Source: WVZH01 sp034430425
GTDB taxonomy: Bacteria > Chloroflexota > Anaerolineae > Anaerolineales > E44-bin32
Reading direction: 5' to 3'
DNA: 42,744 nucleotides
NCBI GenBank assembly: GCA_034430425.1
Contig: DAOUEK010000010.1
Span: 1 to 42,744, forward strand
Shown: positions 8,295-16,326 of the stretch, one piece after another
Numbering within the stretch: the first letter of the stretch is position 1
How the letters are laid out: each line of letters begins with the position of its first letter
Translations under genes and position numbers: made by a program
The notes under the pieces: generated by a model
The model's input: the letters and a program-made list of their open reading frames with translations, nothing else
Told to the model about the DNA's origin: nothing
Databases searched by the model: none

Positions 8295-9269
8295 CTACTT
8301 ATCTTCTCCCGCGTCGGAATTTTCTGATGCTGAGGATTTACTCGAGATCAACCGCCGCACCCGACGCAGAACGGCAGCGCTGTAATAACGAAATCCTTCG
8401 AGGGGATGGAACAATACCCGCACGAAAAGGGACCGTTGTCCGGATCCAAAACGTGCGATCAACCTACTTTCCATCGCCCGCAATATACCCATCTCGAAAA
8501 TGCTTTTCCGTTCCAGCTTGTCTTTACTTAACTTCCAGGTCGCATCGGTCGGCATGAAAATGACTTCCATACCGCCAGCTGCAGCGAGATTTTCCTTGCT
8601 CTCCGGGCCGCCGTAAGGCGGCTTCCCGCCGGGAAGGTGACTGTAGTCGTGATCCTGGTGAATCACGGTGATCGACTCCGTGGCATCGATGACGGGAACA
8701 CCCGCTGCCCGACCGGCGTATATCGTCCAGTTATCCCAGCCGGGTCGTCCGAGCGCAAAATCCGGCATGCCGCGCAGCAAGCTGCGTTCGAAAACGAAAT
8801 AATCACTCCCCAGAGGTCCATGCAGCCTGCCGACGCCCTCGACCTGCTGCCGGAGTTCCTGCAGCCAGCCACCGTTAAAATCGATCGGCTGGGTGATGTT
8901 CAGATTCCAGCGCTGCCCGAGGATGAGGAAATTTTTAAACCGGCTGCGGACTTGTTCAGCTCCTGTCAGCAGATCTTCGAGAAAAATGATATCGGCGTTG
9001 GCGAAACAGAGCAGGGAATGGCATGCGTTTTCTCTTGCCAGCGCGAAAACCGCACTGACGTACGGCGTGCCGCGTTGGTTGTGGCGAACGTCCTTCAAAT
9101 GACGTACACCGAGTTCAGCGGCGAGTTCCGCCATCCCCGGTTCGTCTCCGATGAGCAAAACCTCAACATCCGCACCCAGATGCGTCCAGGATTCGATCGC
9201 ATTGCGTTGAATCATGTCGATATGGGCATTGAAACCAAATGGTTTCGGTGAAGTAAAAATCGTAAGCAT
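8295..9269 (-). CDS. Putative GT-A-like glycosyltransferase of an uncharacterised family
   Basis: 324 residues. The start, MLTIFTSPKPF, is followed by an alternating alpha/beta region with VEVLLIGDEPG, an acidic motif CFANADIIFLEDLL placed where GT-A enzymes have DxD, and later GSDYFVFERSLL, GRPGWDNWTIY and VIHQDHDYSHL. I recognise these blocks as a conserved family often found in glycan clusters of Chloroflexota and other environmental bacteria and usually left unnamed. The GT-A reading rests on the fold pattern and context, not on a proven activity. It lies between the SpsF-like gene and a GT2, suggesting it uses the CMP- or UDP-sugar made by this cassette. ATG at 9269 is preceded by AGGA. 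The role is uncertain. Confidence 0.65.
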   Translation of the reverse strand: MLTIFTSPKPFGFNAHIDMIQRNAIESWTHLGADVEVLLIGDEPGMAELAAELGVRHLKDVRHNQRGTPYVSAVFALARENACHSLLCFANADIIFLEDLLTGAEQVRSRFKNFLILGQRWNLNITQPIDFNGGWLQELRQQVEGVGRLHGPLGSDYFVFERSLLRGMPDFALGRPGWDNWTIYAGRAAGVPVIDATESITVIHQDHDYSHLPGGKPPYGGPESKENLAAAGGMEVIFMPTDATWKLSKDKLERKSIFEMGILRAMESRLIARFGSGQRSLFVRVLFHPLEGFRYYSAAVLRRVRRLISSKSSASENSDAGEDK

Positions 9270-9318
9270 GGGTTATCCTACCTGCTCCAAACGAGATTTC
9301 CTGCCAGTATTCTGCGCC

Positions 9319-10080
9319 CTACTCCGCATCGCGGTAGGTCCGCTGACGTACGTTGCGGTTGATATCCACAAGCTCTGGCTCGGCCTTTAAAATCGCAAGT
9401 ACTTCCTTCCATGTGAATGTATTCACGTCCTTCACTCGAGAGAAGATCTCGCGAACGAATCTTAAATCCTCCGTGGTATCTACCGTCCAGCGATAATGAC
9501 CATAATCATTATCCGCTTTAACGGAAACGATCGGAAACCGGCCTGTGTCCTCGTAAAAATAAGGGGTAACGTGCTCGCGATGGTAGGGTTCCCTGGCCTC
9601 TTGATTTGCCATTTTCAAAGCGTCGAGAGTCATCACTTCCACATCCAGCCCGATTGGGAAGGTCCGCACGATACGATTGCTGGCATAGATCGCCGGCGGG
9701 TCGCTGTCCAGGAAAGCACGGATCGTGGTGTCAATGATGCCCGGATCGATCAACGGACAGTCGCCAGTCAGCCGCACGACGATATCGGCGCGGTGCATTT
9801 CTGCGGCTTTCATGTAGCGATACAACACATCCGCGGCCCGACCGCGAACGCAATGATAACCACGTGCGTCACACAATCCGGCAACGGAATCGTCTTTCAC
9901 ATCGACGGTTGTGGCGACTATCGCAGCATCCAGCAAATTGGCCATGCCTGCTCGTTCGACAACCCAGGAAATCATTGGTTTGCCTTGAATGTCCGCCAGC
10001 ACTTTTCCGGGCAAACGGCTGGATCCCATGCGCGCCTGGATAATGGCTATGATGTTTGCAGTCTTCGATGAGCGGTCCAT
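9319..10080 (-). CDS. SpsF-like cytidylyltransferase (CTP_transf_3 family)
   Basis: 253 residues beginning with the nucleotide-binding signature QARMGSSRLPGKVL (from residue 15), then RLTGDCPLIDPGIID and a C-terminal HYRWTVDTTEDLRFV. This is the CMP-KDO/CMP-NeuNAc-synthetase-like fold in the SpsF branch, known from spore-coat polysaccharide operons where it accompanies a NeuB homologue. The expected reaction is activation of an acidic keto-sugar with CTP, giving a CMP-sugar and pyrophosphate. The NeuB-family gene four genes upstream fits this. The substrate is not proven for the SpsF branch, so nucleotidyl transfer to another sugar remains possible. ATG at 10080 has GAGG upstream at a long spacing. 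Confidence 0.85.
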   Translation of the reverse strand: MDRSSKTANIIAIIQARMGSSRLPGKVLADIQGKPMISWVVERAGMANLLDAAIVATTVDVKDDSVAGLCDARGYHCVRGRAADVLYRYMKAAEMHRADIVVRLTGDCPLIDPGIIDTTIRAFLDSDPPAIYASNRIVRTFPIGLDVEVMTLDALKMANQEAREPYHREHVTPYFYEDTGRFPIVSVKADNDYGHYRWTVDTTEDLRFVREIFSRVKDVNTFTWKEVLAILKAEPELVDINRNVRQRTYRDAE

Positions 10081-10102
10081 TTATGAAATCCTCTTCTCGT
10101 CG

Positions 10103-11434
10103 TCAGGATGCTACACCTTGCGACGGAATCGCCTCCCTCGTCACCAGCCCCTTTTTCCAAAATTTCTCCACGTACGACCACGTCTCCCAATATTCCAATC
10201 CGAGCTCCGAGGCAATATCGAACACACTGGCATCCCCTTCGAAGCGCATCATGATCTTTTCGATCGCCCGATTCAAATCCCAGTTCTCACGCCAATCCAC
10301 CCAGAGACCGTGACCGGAAAGAAAAACCGGTCCGCGAAAATTCCGCCGCGGCAGGTAATTGGATGCATAGATGCGTACGGTCTCTTCAATCACCTCGGCC
10401 GCCCCCTGCAGCATTTCCTCATCAATGATGTCCGGGTTATCGTCGCTTGTATGGTACTCATCATACGGCCAGCGGCTCAGCGAAATGCAAGGAACGTTAA
10501 CCCCTGGGCCGTTAATCACGCGCTCATCATTCGCTACAACCTGCGCGAATTCACCTTCCCGGAATTCGTTCCCGGATTTCTCCAAGACGAGACGGGCGAT
10601 GCGGTCGATCAGGTGGTCATCCTGGCGAGAACGCTGCAGGATGAGTGAGTTGTCATTGCCGGTCATTTCGATGAAGATTCCGCCTTTCAACCGGGGGATC
10701 AGGTCCTCGTTGTGTGCCAGGTAGGTGATACTGCCGATTGTTTCCGGGCAAAAGAGGAAGCGCACACTCATCGATCCCTCCGGCAGCCGTCGTTCGACGA
10801 GACGATGGGCCAGCCCAATTGCGGTTACAACCCCGGCCGCGTCGTCGTTCGCCTGCATCGGGTGGCAAATGTGCGCGGCGATGATCATCTCTCCGGCATC
10901 CGGGTTTCGACCGCCTTCGGGATGGATCACCACAGTCCCCAGGCGAAGTCCCTGGTCCGCCTGCTTGATAAATTCCGAGCGAATCACCGCATGATAGCGT
11001 TTATCACGCGGCAGGGCATCGAAAGTCTCTTTGGGTAGACAAAAACCCCAGTCCCGATCGTAGTATTTGAACTCCCAGGGAATCGCCCTGGGACGCTTCT
11101 CGTTGAAGTACAGATGGGGTTCCAATGCATCCCAACGCAGGATCTCTTCGATGGGCAGAGAGTAGGATAGGAGATGCAGGGGATTATCGGCAAAATCCAC
11201 GATGCGTTCGCCATCTTCCGTTTCCAGGTAGGCTTCATGCACCACATATCGTTCCGGCACCTGCCAGGTCCACACCGCTGTACCCGGTGCGTAGGTATCA
11301 ACCTTCCAATTTTCACCAGCAGGCAGGTTTTCCGCGATGATTTCCAATGCCCTGTCGCTTCCATCGGAAACGATCGAACGGTGAAGCGGGTAGATCGATT
11401 CAAGTATGGGTTTCAAGCGTTTCTTGGCAGTCAT
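10103..11434 (-). CDS. DUF4910/DUF2172 M28-like protein with C-terminal winged helix
   Basis: About 443 residues from ATG at 11434 (AGGA five bases upstream); ATG at 11458 would add eight residues and overlap the AAC(3) gene. The domain order I recognise is: an aminopeptidase-like part split by an inserted DUF2172 beta-domain (roughly residues 50-160), the metal-site region AAHICHPMQANDDAAG, a CPETIGS segment, a late EYHTSDDNPD, and a C-terminal winged helix (about the last 75 residues). The His, Asp, Glu and His positions of M28 zinc peptidases appear kept. As I recall, Campylobacter jejuni Cj1295 belongs to this family and is needed for a di-O-methylglyceric acid substituent on pseudaminic acid. 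The neighbouring AAC(3), NeuB and SpsF genes fit a similar role in acyl decoration, perhaps amide bond making or breaking. Activity is inferred. Confidence 0.82.
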   Translation of the reverse strand: MTAKKRLKPILESIYPLHRSIVSDGSDRALEIIAENLPAGENWKVDTYAPGTAVWTWQVPERYVVHEAYLETEDGERIVDFADNPLHLLSYSLPIEEILRWDALEPHLYFNEKRPRAIPWEFKYYDRDWGFCLPKETFDALPRDKRYHAVIRSEFIKQADQGLRLGTVVIHPEGGRNPDAGEMIIAAHICHPMQANDDAAGVVTAIGLAHRLVERRLPEGSMSVRFLFCPETIGSITYLAHNEDLIPRLKGGIFIEMTGNDNSLILQRSRQDDHLIDRIARLVLEKSGNEFREGEFAQVVANDERVINGPGVNVPCISLSRWPYDEYHTSDDNPDIIDEEMLQGAAEVIEETVRIYASNYLPRRNFRGPVFLSGHGLWVDWRENWDLNRAIEKIMMRFEGDASVFDIASELGLEYWETWSYVEKFWKKGLVTREAIPSQGVAS

Positions 11435-11441
11435 TCGTATC

Positions 11442-12203
11442 CTACTCGTTGATCTCATTCATGCGATAGAGCTTCTCCGGATGATTCTTGGCGATCAGCG
11501 CCCAGGCATCGTAAAAAGGATTCGCCCGGACCGTGTGCACTGTAGCCGCTCCCAGGGTATTGACCTGGATAATACCGCCGTCGATTAATTCCTGGATAGC
11601 TGGCCTGATGTCGGTCTGGACCTGGAATGTCGATCGGACGTACATCGAATAGGTCTTCAGCTGAGGTACGCCATCGTAACCGACGTAGATTCCAGAGAAT
11701 TTCTTCACCCTGCGCCAGTACCCACCGGCTTTGTAGATAGCGTGCACGCTAAAGGTGAAGGAGCTGTTGAAATCCAAACCGATACTGACGATCCAACCGT
11801 TGAGTTTGTGGAACAAGGCGAAAACCGAATTGTCACCCACGGCTTCGAGATCGTCACAAGCCGCGAATTCCTCCTGTCGGCTTCCCAGCACGGCGAAGGA
11901 ATAAAGCGGATGCGGTGTACGGATGGCTTCTTCCCTGCAGCGGGCCAGCTCGGTGATCACGCCCATGTGGGACACCGTCTCTTGAACGTCGAAGTAGTGC
12001 GTATCCACCCAGGATTCGAAATTGAAAGTCGGAAACAGTAGAGTGCCATCGGGGGATACCGACTCCAGCAAGGCGTCAATGACGGTATCCGCCCCCCCAT
12101 TAACCCCGCCCAGGGATTTATACGAACTGTGCACCATGATCGTATCGCCCGGGGAAATGCCCAGCTTGGCAAATCCGGCGACCAAATCATCGAATTCGAG
12201 CAT
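11442..12203 (-). CDS. AAC(3)-family N-acyltransferase (Antibiotic_NAT fold), likely glycan-modifying
   Basis: 253 residues from ATG at 12203, which has a strong GGAGG six bases upstream and begins one base after the stop of the GT4 gene. The family pattern is clear: GDTIMVHSSYKSLG near the start, PDGTLLFPTF, and RTPHPLYSFAVLG with the conserved His. The first-studied members acetylate aminoglycosides, but many relatives sit in O-antigen, capsule and flagellin glycan clusters (including beside Cj1295 in Campylobacter, from memory) and acylate amino sugars. Lying between a GT4 and the DUF4910 gene, it most likely transfers an acetyl or other acyl group from a CoA or ACP donor to an amino group of the glycan sugar. 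It should not be read as a resistance gene. Confidence 0.85.
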   Translation of the reverse strand: MLEFDDLVAGFAKLGISPGDTIMVHSSYKSLGGVNGGADTVIDALLESVSPDGTLLFPTFNFESWVDTHYFDVQETVSHMGVITELARCREEAIRTPHPLYSFAVLGSRQEEFAACDDLEAVGDNSVFALFHKLNGWIVSIGLDFNSSFTFSVHAIYKAGGYWRRVKKFSGIYVGYDGVPQLKTYSMYVRSTFQVQTDIRPAIQELIDGGIIQVNTLGAATVHTVRANPFYDAWALIAKNHPEKLYRMNEINE

Positions 12204-12204
12204 A

Positions 12205-13320
12205 TCAGTCCTCCACATCCCGTGTTGCGAAGGCGCAGGCCAACTCGTAGGCACGCAGCAGCTTCCGGAAGTTCTGGTTCCAATCTGCGCGCTCCTCGGC
12301 CAATTTCCTCGCCGCTTTCCCCATCACCGGAAGACGATCCCGTTCCGCAAATGCTTGTAAGAGTTTCCGCTCGAGGTCCCCGGCGTCACCCACTTGGAAC
12401 CACCAGCCGTGTTTCTCCGGCTCCACCCACTCGCGATTGCCCGGGATATCCGACACCAATGCCGGACAGCCACAGGCCAGGGCTTCCATCAATGAAACGG
12501 ACGAGCCATCACTCGTCGAGGCGCTCAGGTAGAGATCGGCTGAGCGGTAGTAGATCGGCAAGTCTGTGTATTGCACCTGACCCGGCATGTATACCCGATC
12601 GATCATATCGGATTCCTGGATGCGGTTGAGTAGCTGCGACCGCAAGGAACCATTTCCAAGCAGCAGCAAGCGTAATCTCGGCTCCGCTTTTGCCGCACGC
12701 AAAAAACCTTCCACAAGCAGATCCACTCCCGTGAGACGTTCCCAGGCACGCGTCGAAAGCACGATGAAGCCATCCCGCCATCCCAATAACGAGCGCAGAT
12801 GATCGTCCTTTCGGGGTGAGAAACGGGTTAAATCCACGCCCCATGGGAAAACCACGATTCGTTCGTCAGGCATGCCCAGACTTACGGCCATCTCTCGAAC
12901 GGCATCACAATCGCACACGAAGACATCACTGCGAGCAAGTGTAAATCGCGCCGCCCATCGTCCAAAGCCCTTACGTGCACCCAACAACATATCCGATCCC
13001 CAGGACATACTCACCAGTGGGTGAAAGCCCGCCAATGCTGTAAATAACGCGGCTAATTGGATCGGACCGGCATGAATGACATCCGGATCTTCCCGTCTGA
13101 TTACGCCCTGTAATTCCCGTATCCGTGCGGTCATGTGCAGCAGAGTGTGCCGCTTCTGCTGCCAGGCAACCTGGCGAACACCTTCGGGTATTGGCCGGGA
13201 CTCCGATCCGCTGCTCTGCTCCAGCTGCAGGAAGGAAACAGAACATTCGCTTTTCGAAAGCCCTTCCAAAAAGCGGTGGTCGTGGGGAGTGTACTCGCGC
13301 GAGAAGTAGATCACTTTCAC
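12205..13320 (-). CDS. Family 4 glycosyltransferase (GT-B fold)
   Basis: About 371 residues. The N-terminal domain starts VKVIYFSREYTPHDHRFLEG and contains SMSWGSDMLLGARKG. The C-terminal domain has the GT4 donor-binding blocks VLSTRAWERLTGVDLLVEGF, LLLLGNGSLRSQL and SASTSDGSSVSLMEALACG with the conserved Glu. It is a retaining cytoplasmic transferase acting on a lipid-linked intermediate. The start is chosen at GTG 13320, which makes a GTGA four-base overlap with the NeuB-family stop codon, a coupling seen repeatedly in this operon. TTG at 13341 would extend it by seven residues. Its place inside the nonulosonic-acid-like cassette makes it a candidate for transferring, or receiving, that sugar. 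Confidence 0.85.
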   Translation of the reverse strand: MKVIYFSREYTPHDHRFLEGLSKSECSVSFLQLEQSSGSESRPIPEGVRQVAWQQKRHTLLHMTARIRELQGVIRREDPDVIHAGPIQLAALFTALAGFHPLVSMSWGSDMLLGARKGFGRWAARFTLARSDVFVCDCDAVREMAVSLGMPDERIVVFPWGVDLTRFSPRKDDHLRSLLGWRDGFIVLSTRAWERLTGVDLLVEGFLRAAKAEPRLRLLLLGNGSLRSQLLNRIQESDMIDRVYMPGQVQYTDLPIYYRSADLYLSASTSDGSSVSLMEALACGCPALVSDIPGNREWVEPEKHGWWFQVGDAGDLERKLLQAFAERDRLPVMGKAARKLAEERADWNQNFRKLLRAYELACAFATRDVED

Positions 13321-14396
13321 GTTTTTCCCAACATCGTCCAATAGAGTGCTTCCCCGAAGGGAATATCCTCGAGCACCTTTGTACCCAGCGCCTGTTCGAT
13401 TCGTGCCGGCTCGATCGCCCCGGGAGAAGCCGGGCGAAGTACGTCGATCATTTCACGCCTCAAGACTTCACCCGTTTTAAGATCTCGCGCAGCCCGCAGG
13501 CAGCGCCGCTGAACGATCAAGGTATCTTTTTCGTTATCGGCCACGCGTTTATCCGGTGATCCCAGCGCGCGCTCCAGCTCGCGCGTTCTCGCCACCATAT
13601 CCGCCCAGGTATCGGGATCCATCGAGAACGGATGATCCGGACCTTCACGGCCGGTGTCGTCCGTGAAATGCTTCTCGATCACCCTCGCACCAAGCGTAAC
13701 AGCGCCCAACACGGTGGCATGGCCGGAAGTGTGATCGGAGAGCCCCAAAACCACTTCGGGAAACACCGCTGCATAGGTTTTGAGGACATTGAGATGAATG
13801 TGATCGAAATTCTCATCGCTGCCGGTGTAATTGGTATTGCACTGCATGAGCACAACATCGGAATTCACAGCCAGGACGGCGCGTGTATTCGCCACGACCT
13901 CCCCCAGTTCACTGGCGCCGGTGGCCAGAATAAATGGCTTATCCTTGGAAGCCATATACACCAGCATCTCCGGCCAGCTCATCAATCCCGAGCCCGCTTT
14001 ATACGCTGGCACGTAGGGCTCCAACATATCGACCGCCTCGAAATCGTAGGGTGAAGAGAAATAATGAATACCAAATTCATCGCACGTTTCTTTTAAAACC
14101 GGAGTCCAGTCAAACGAGAGCGAGGCATCTTCGTAGACCTCAAATACCGATTTTTTCCACTTGGCCTGGTGCGAAAGCTGTCCGCCCAGCGATTTGAACC
14201 CGTAATCGGAAACGATTTTAGGTGCACGGAAATTCTGAAACTTGGCCGCATCCGCGCCTGCTTCCTTCGCCAGCCGGATCAACATCTTGGCACGTTCCAA
14301 ATCCCCATCGTGATTGGCGGAGATATCGGCGATGAAATACGTGGGATGATTCCCCCCAATCCAGCGATCGGCGAGCTTGATGGCTTTTCCACTCAT
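13317..14396 (-). CDS. NeuB-family nonulosonic acid synthase with C-terminal SAF domain
   Basis: 359 residues from ATG at 14396, supported by GAGGAG upstream and an ATGA overlap with the reductase gene. The TIM-barrel part has YFIADISANHDGDLERAK, the lysine segment AGADAAKFQNF, YKAGSGLMSWPEML, LMQCNTNYTG, LGLSDHTSGH and VIEKHFTDD. The last 60-70 residues form an antifreeze-like SAF domain (RAARDLKTGEVL, LRPASPGAIEP). Enzymes of this family condense PEP with a 2-acetamido hexose to give sialic, pseudaminic or legionaminic acids. A longer-than-usual loop (GGQLSHQAKWKKSVFEVY) marks a subfamily I cannot assign to a named product. Neighbours are a PseB-like dehydratase and an SpsF-like cytidylyltransferase, but no aminotransferase or UDP-sugar hydrolase is present in the window. 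Confidence 0.9.
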   Translation of the reverse strand: MSGKAIKLADRWIGGNHPTYFIADISANHDGDLERAKMLIRLAKEAGADAAKFQNFRAPKIVSDYGFKSLGGQLSHQAKWKKSVFEVYEDASLSFDWTPVLKETCDEFGIHYFSSPYDFEAVDMLEPYVPAYKAGSGLMSWPEMLVYMASKDKPFILATGASELGEVVANTRAVLAVNSDVVLMQCNTNYTGSDENFDHIHLNVLKTYAAVFPEVVLGLSDHTSGHATVLGAVTLGARVIEKHFTDDTGREGPDHPFSMDPDTWADMVARTRELERALGSPDKRVADNEKDTLIVQRRCLRAARDLKTGEVLRREMIDVLRPASPGAIEPARIEQALGTKVLEDIPFGEALYWTMLGKT

Positions 14397-15319
14397 GGCT
14401 TTCTCCTCGAATACTCCTTCAGGCATTCAGCGTATCCATTTTCGCGCAGTCCACGGAAACGCATCAAACCAGCGTCGATGCTCGGAAGTTTGATCCCGAG
14501 TTTCCGTTCAATCTTGTCACCCTTCATACATAATTGTTTCGCACGTCTCGCCTTGAAGTTCATCTGGTCCACGGAAATGGGTTCGATCAAGGACCCATCC
14601 AGGTCAAACGTCTCGGCCAGATGAATCCCGAAATCGTACTTGCTGATGCATTCACCACCGCCCACGTGATACGTTCCAGACACACCTGCCGCGATCATTT
14701 TCAATAGTACCTGCACCAGATCGTTGACCAGGATCGTGTTGACGAACACATCGGTAAAGCCACGGCAGCGCACCCCATTTTCCAGAAGACCGAGGAACAT
14801 TTCCGCCAGGCTCTGCTTGGGCTGCAGGTTCCATCCGTAGAAATTCGTGCGTACGATGGCCGCATCGGGGTGCTCATTGGCGACAACCCGCTCCCCGGCC
14901 AACTTGCTCTCAGCATACACGCTCAGCGGATGGGGTTCGTCCGATTCTATGTAATCGCCCTGTTGACCATCGAAAACGGCGTCGGTCGAAATGTGAATCA
15001 GGCCTGCATCAACCTGCTCTGCAGCTTCGGCGACGTGGCCTGCCATGTCGCCGTTCAATCGAAATGCCATCTCGGGATCGTCCTCACACATCTCCAGGCT
15101 GGTCGCCGCTGCAGCGTTAACGACCCAATCGGGCTGGTAGGTTTGCAGCAATTCCCGTGCGACGCCCGCCCGGCTGAGATCGGCCGAGACGATTTCAGCG
15201 CCTCGAACTGCCATACCATGTTGATAACAAACACCAACCACTTGATGATCGTCGAGTGCCTCGATGATCAAATTCGCACCCAATAAACCGCTGGCGCCCG
15301 TCACCAAAACCGTTGCCAT
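14393..15319 (-). CDS. RmlD-like SDR sugar-nucleotide reductase
   Basis: 308 residues of the RmlD substrate-binding SDR type: NAD(P)-binding GASGLLG (8-14), HISTDAVFDG (109-118) and the catalytic YAESK (Y135, K139), then TYHVGGGECISKYDFG. RmlD-type enzymes reduce the 4-keto group of NDP-4-keto-6-deoxyhexoses. It follows pseB by 2 bp and overlaps the NeuB-family gene by 4 bp, so it probably acts on the 4-keto product of the dehydratase, giving a 6-deoxy-HexNAc. That is not a step of the standard pseudaminic or legionaminic routes, where an aminotransferase acts at this point. The cupin domain of WbjC/CapF reductases is absent. The substrate is inferred from context. Confidence 0.82.
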   Translation of the reverse strand: MATVLVTGASGLLGANLIIEALDDHQVVGVCYQHGMAVRGAEIVSADLSRAGVARELLQTYQPDWVVNAAAATSLEMCEDDPEMAFRLNGDMAGHVAEAAEQVDAGLIHISTDAVFDGQQGDYIESDEPHPLSVYAESKLAGERVVANEHPDAAIVRTNFYGWNLQPKQSLAEMFLGLLENGVRCRGFTDVFVNTILVNDLVQVLLKMIAAGVSGTYHVGGGECISKYDFGIHLAETFDLDGSLIEPISVDQMNFKARRAKQLCMKGDKIERKLGIKLPSIDAGLMRFRGLRENGYAECLKEYSRRKP

Positions 15320-15321
15320 GC

Positions 15322-16326
15322 CTATTTGCTCCGCACATTCGGCTTGGATTCGACGATATTTACCATGGCCTTCAATTCATCTTTTGAGAGCCAGCTTTCA
15401 TTCGAATCACTGGCATAGCTAAAGCCTTCCGGCAATGACTTGCCCTTCCCGCCCCAATTATGGCCGAACCACAAGGTTCCGGAAGGCTCGACGATGTACA
15501 TATCATCCAGCTCAATACTGTGACGGGCTTCGTCCTCAGAAATTAAGACCTCGTGTAATTTTTCCCCGGGGCGGATGCCGATGATGTCGATCTCCGCGTT
15601 GGGAGCGATGGCTTTGGCCAAATCAACCAGACGCATGCTGGGTATTTTGGGCACGAAGACCTCGCCACCCTGCATCTCCTCAATGCAGCGGATGGTGAAA
15701 CGCACACCCTGTTCCAACGAAAGCCAGAACCGGCTCATGCGCTCGTCCGTGATGCTGATCCGGCCGGTTTCCCGCTGCCGCAGGAACAAGGGAACGACGC
15801 TGCCGCGGCTGCCGAGCACGTTGCCGTAACGCACGCAGGAAAAACGCGTTCCTGTTCCACCGGCATAGGCGTTGGAATGAACGAAAAGCTTCTCCGCCGC
15901 CAGCTTCGTGGCGCCGTAAAGGTTGATTGGGTTGACGGCTTTGTCCGTGCTCAGGGCCATCACGCGTTCGACGTTCGTATCCAGCGCTGCCTCAACAACG
16001 TTCCGTCCGCCAATAATGTTGGTCATGATGGCTTCGATGGGATTGTATTCACAAGCCGGGACCTGCTTCAACGCTGCCGCATGCACGACGATGTCTACGC
16101 CCTGCATGGCGCGCCGCAGACGCATTTGATCGCGAACATCGCCGATGAAGTAACGCAGGTTGGGATGGTCCAAACCAGATGTAACCATTTCGTGCTGCTT
16201 GAGTTCGTCACGACTGAAGATGATCAACCGTGCCGGCTGGTAATCCTCCAGCATGATCTGTACGAACTTGCGTCCAAACGAACCGGTTCCACCGGTCACC
16301 AGGATGACTTTCTTTTTCCAATTCAT
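15322..16326 (-). CDS. pseB: PseB-like UDP-GlcNAc 4,6-dehydratase (inverting)
   Basis: 334 residues with TGGTGSFG (11-18) at the nucleotide-binding site and an STDKAVNPINLYGATK segment. D128, K129 and Y137 keep the spacing of the catalytic D132-K133-Y141 set of Helicobacter FlaA1/PseB. The C-terminal part has VFVPKIPSMRLVDLAKAI and IGIRPGEKLHEVLIS, also typical. The reaction removes water from UDP-GlcNAc with C5 inversion, giving UDP-4-keto-6-deoxy-L-IdoNAc, the first committed step to pseudaminic acid and also to L-FucNAc. ATG at 16326 directly abuts the stop of the upstream methyltransferase. Which branch is used here depends on the reductase downstream. The enzyme assignment is secure; the final product is not. 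Confidence 0.92.
   Translation of the reverse strand: MNWKKKVILVTGGTGSFGRKFVQIMLEDYQPARLIIFSRDELKQHEMVTSGLDHPNLRYFIGDVRDQMRLRRAMQGVDIVVHAAALKQVPACEYNPIEAIMTNIIGGRNVVEAALDTNVERVMALSTDKAVNPINLYGATKLAAEKLFVHSNAYAGGTGTRFSCVRYGNVLGSRGSVVPLFLRQRETGRISITDERMSRFWLSLEQGVRFTIRCIEEMQGGEVFVPKIPSMRLVDLAKAIAPNAEIDIIGIRPGEKLHEVLISEDEARHSIELDDMYIVEPSGTLWFGHNWGGKGKSLPEGFSYASDSNESWLSKDELKAMVNIVESKPNVRSK

Noticed and set aside
9496..10071. 191-codon open frame on the plus strand opposite the SpsF-like gene
   Set aside because: The product has no recognisable domain, and the minus-strand gene has clear family motifs over the whole stretch. It is a shadow of GC-rich coding sequence. The same applies to other long plus-strand frames such as 7290-7901, 8637-9251, 16601-16807, 19339-19881, 21221-22117 and 27917-28540.
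11442..12203. Aminoglycoside resistance gene
   Set aside because: The fold is AAC(3)-type, but the gene is embedded in and coupled to a glycan operon and no mobile element or resistance context is present.
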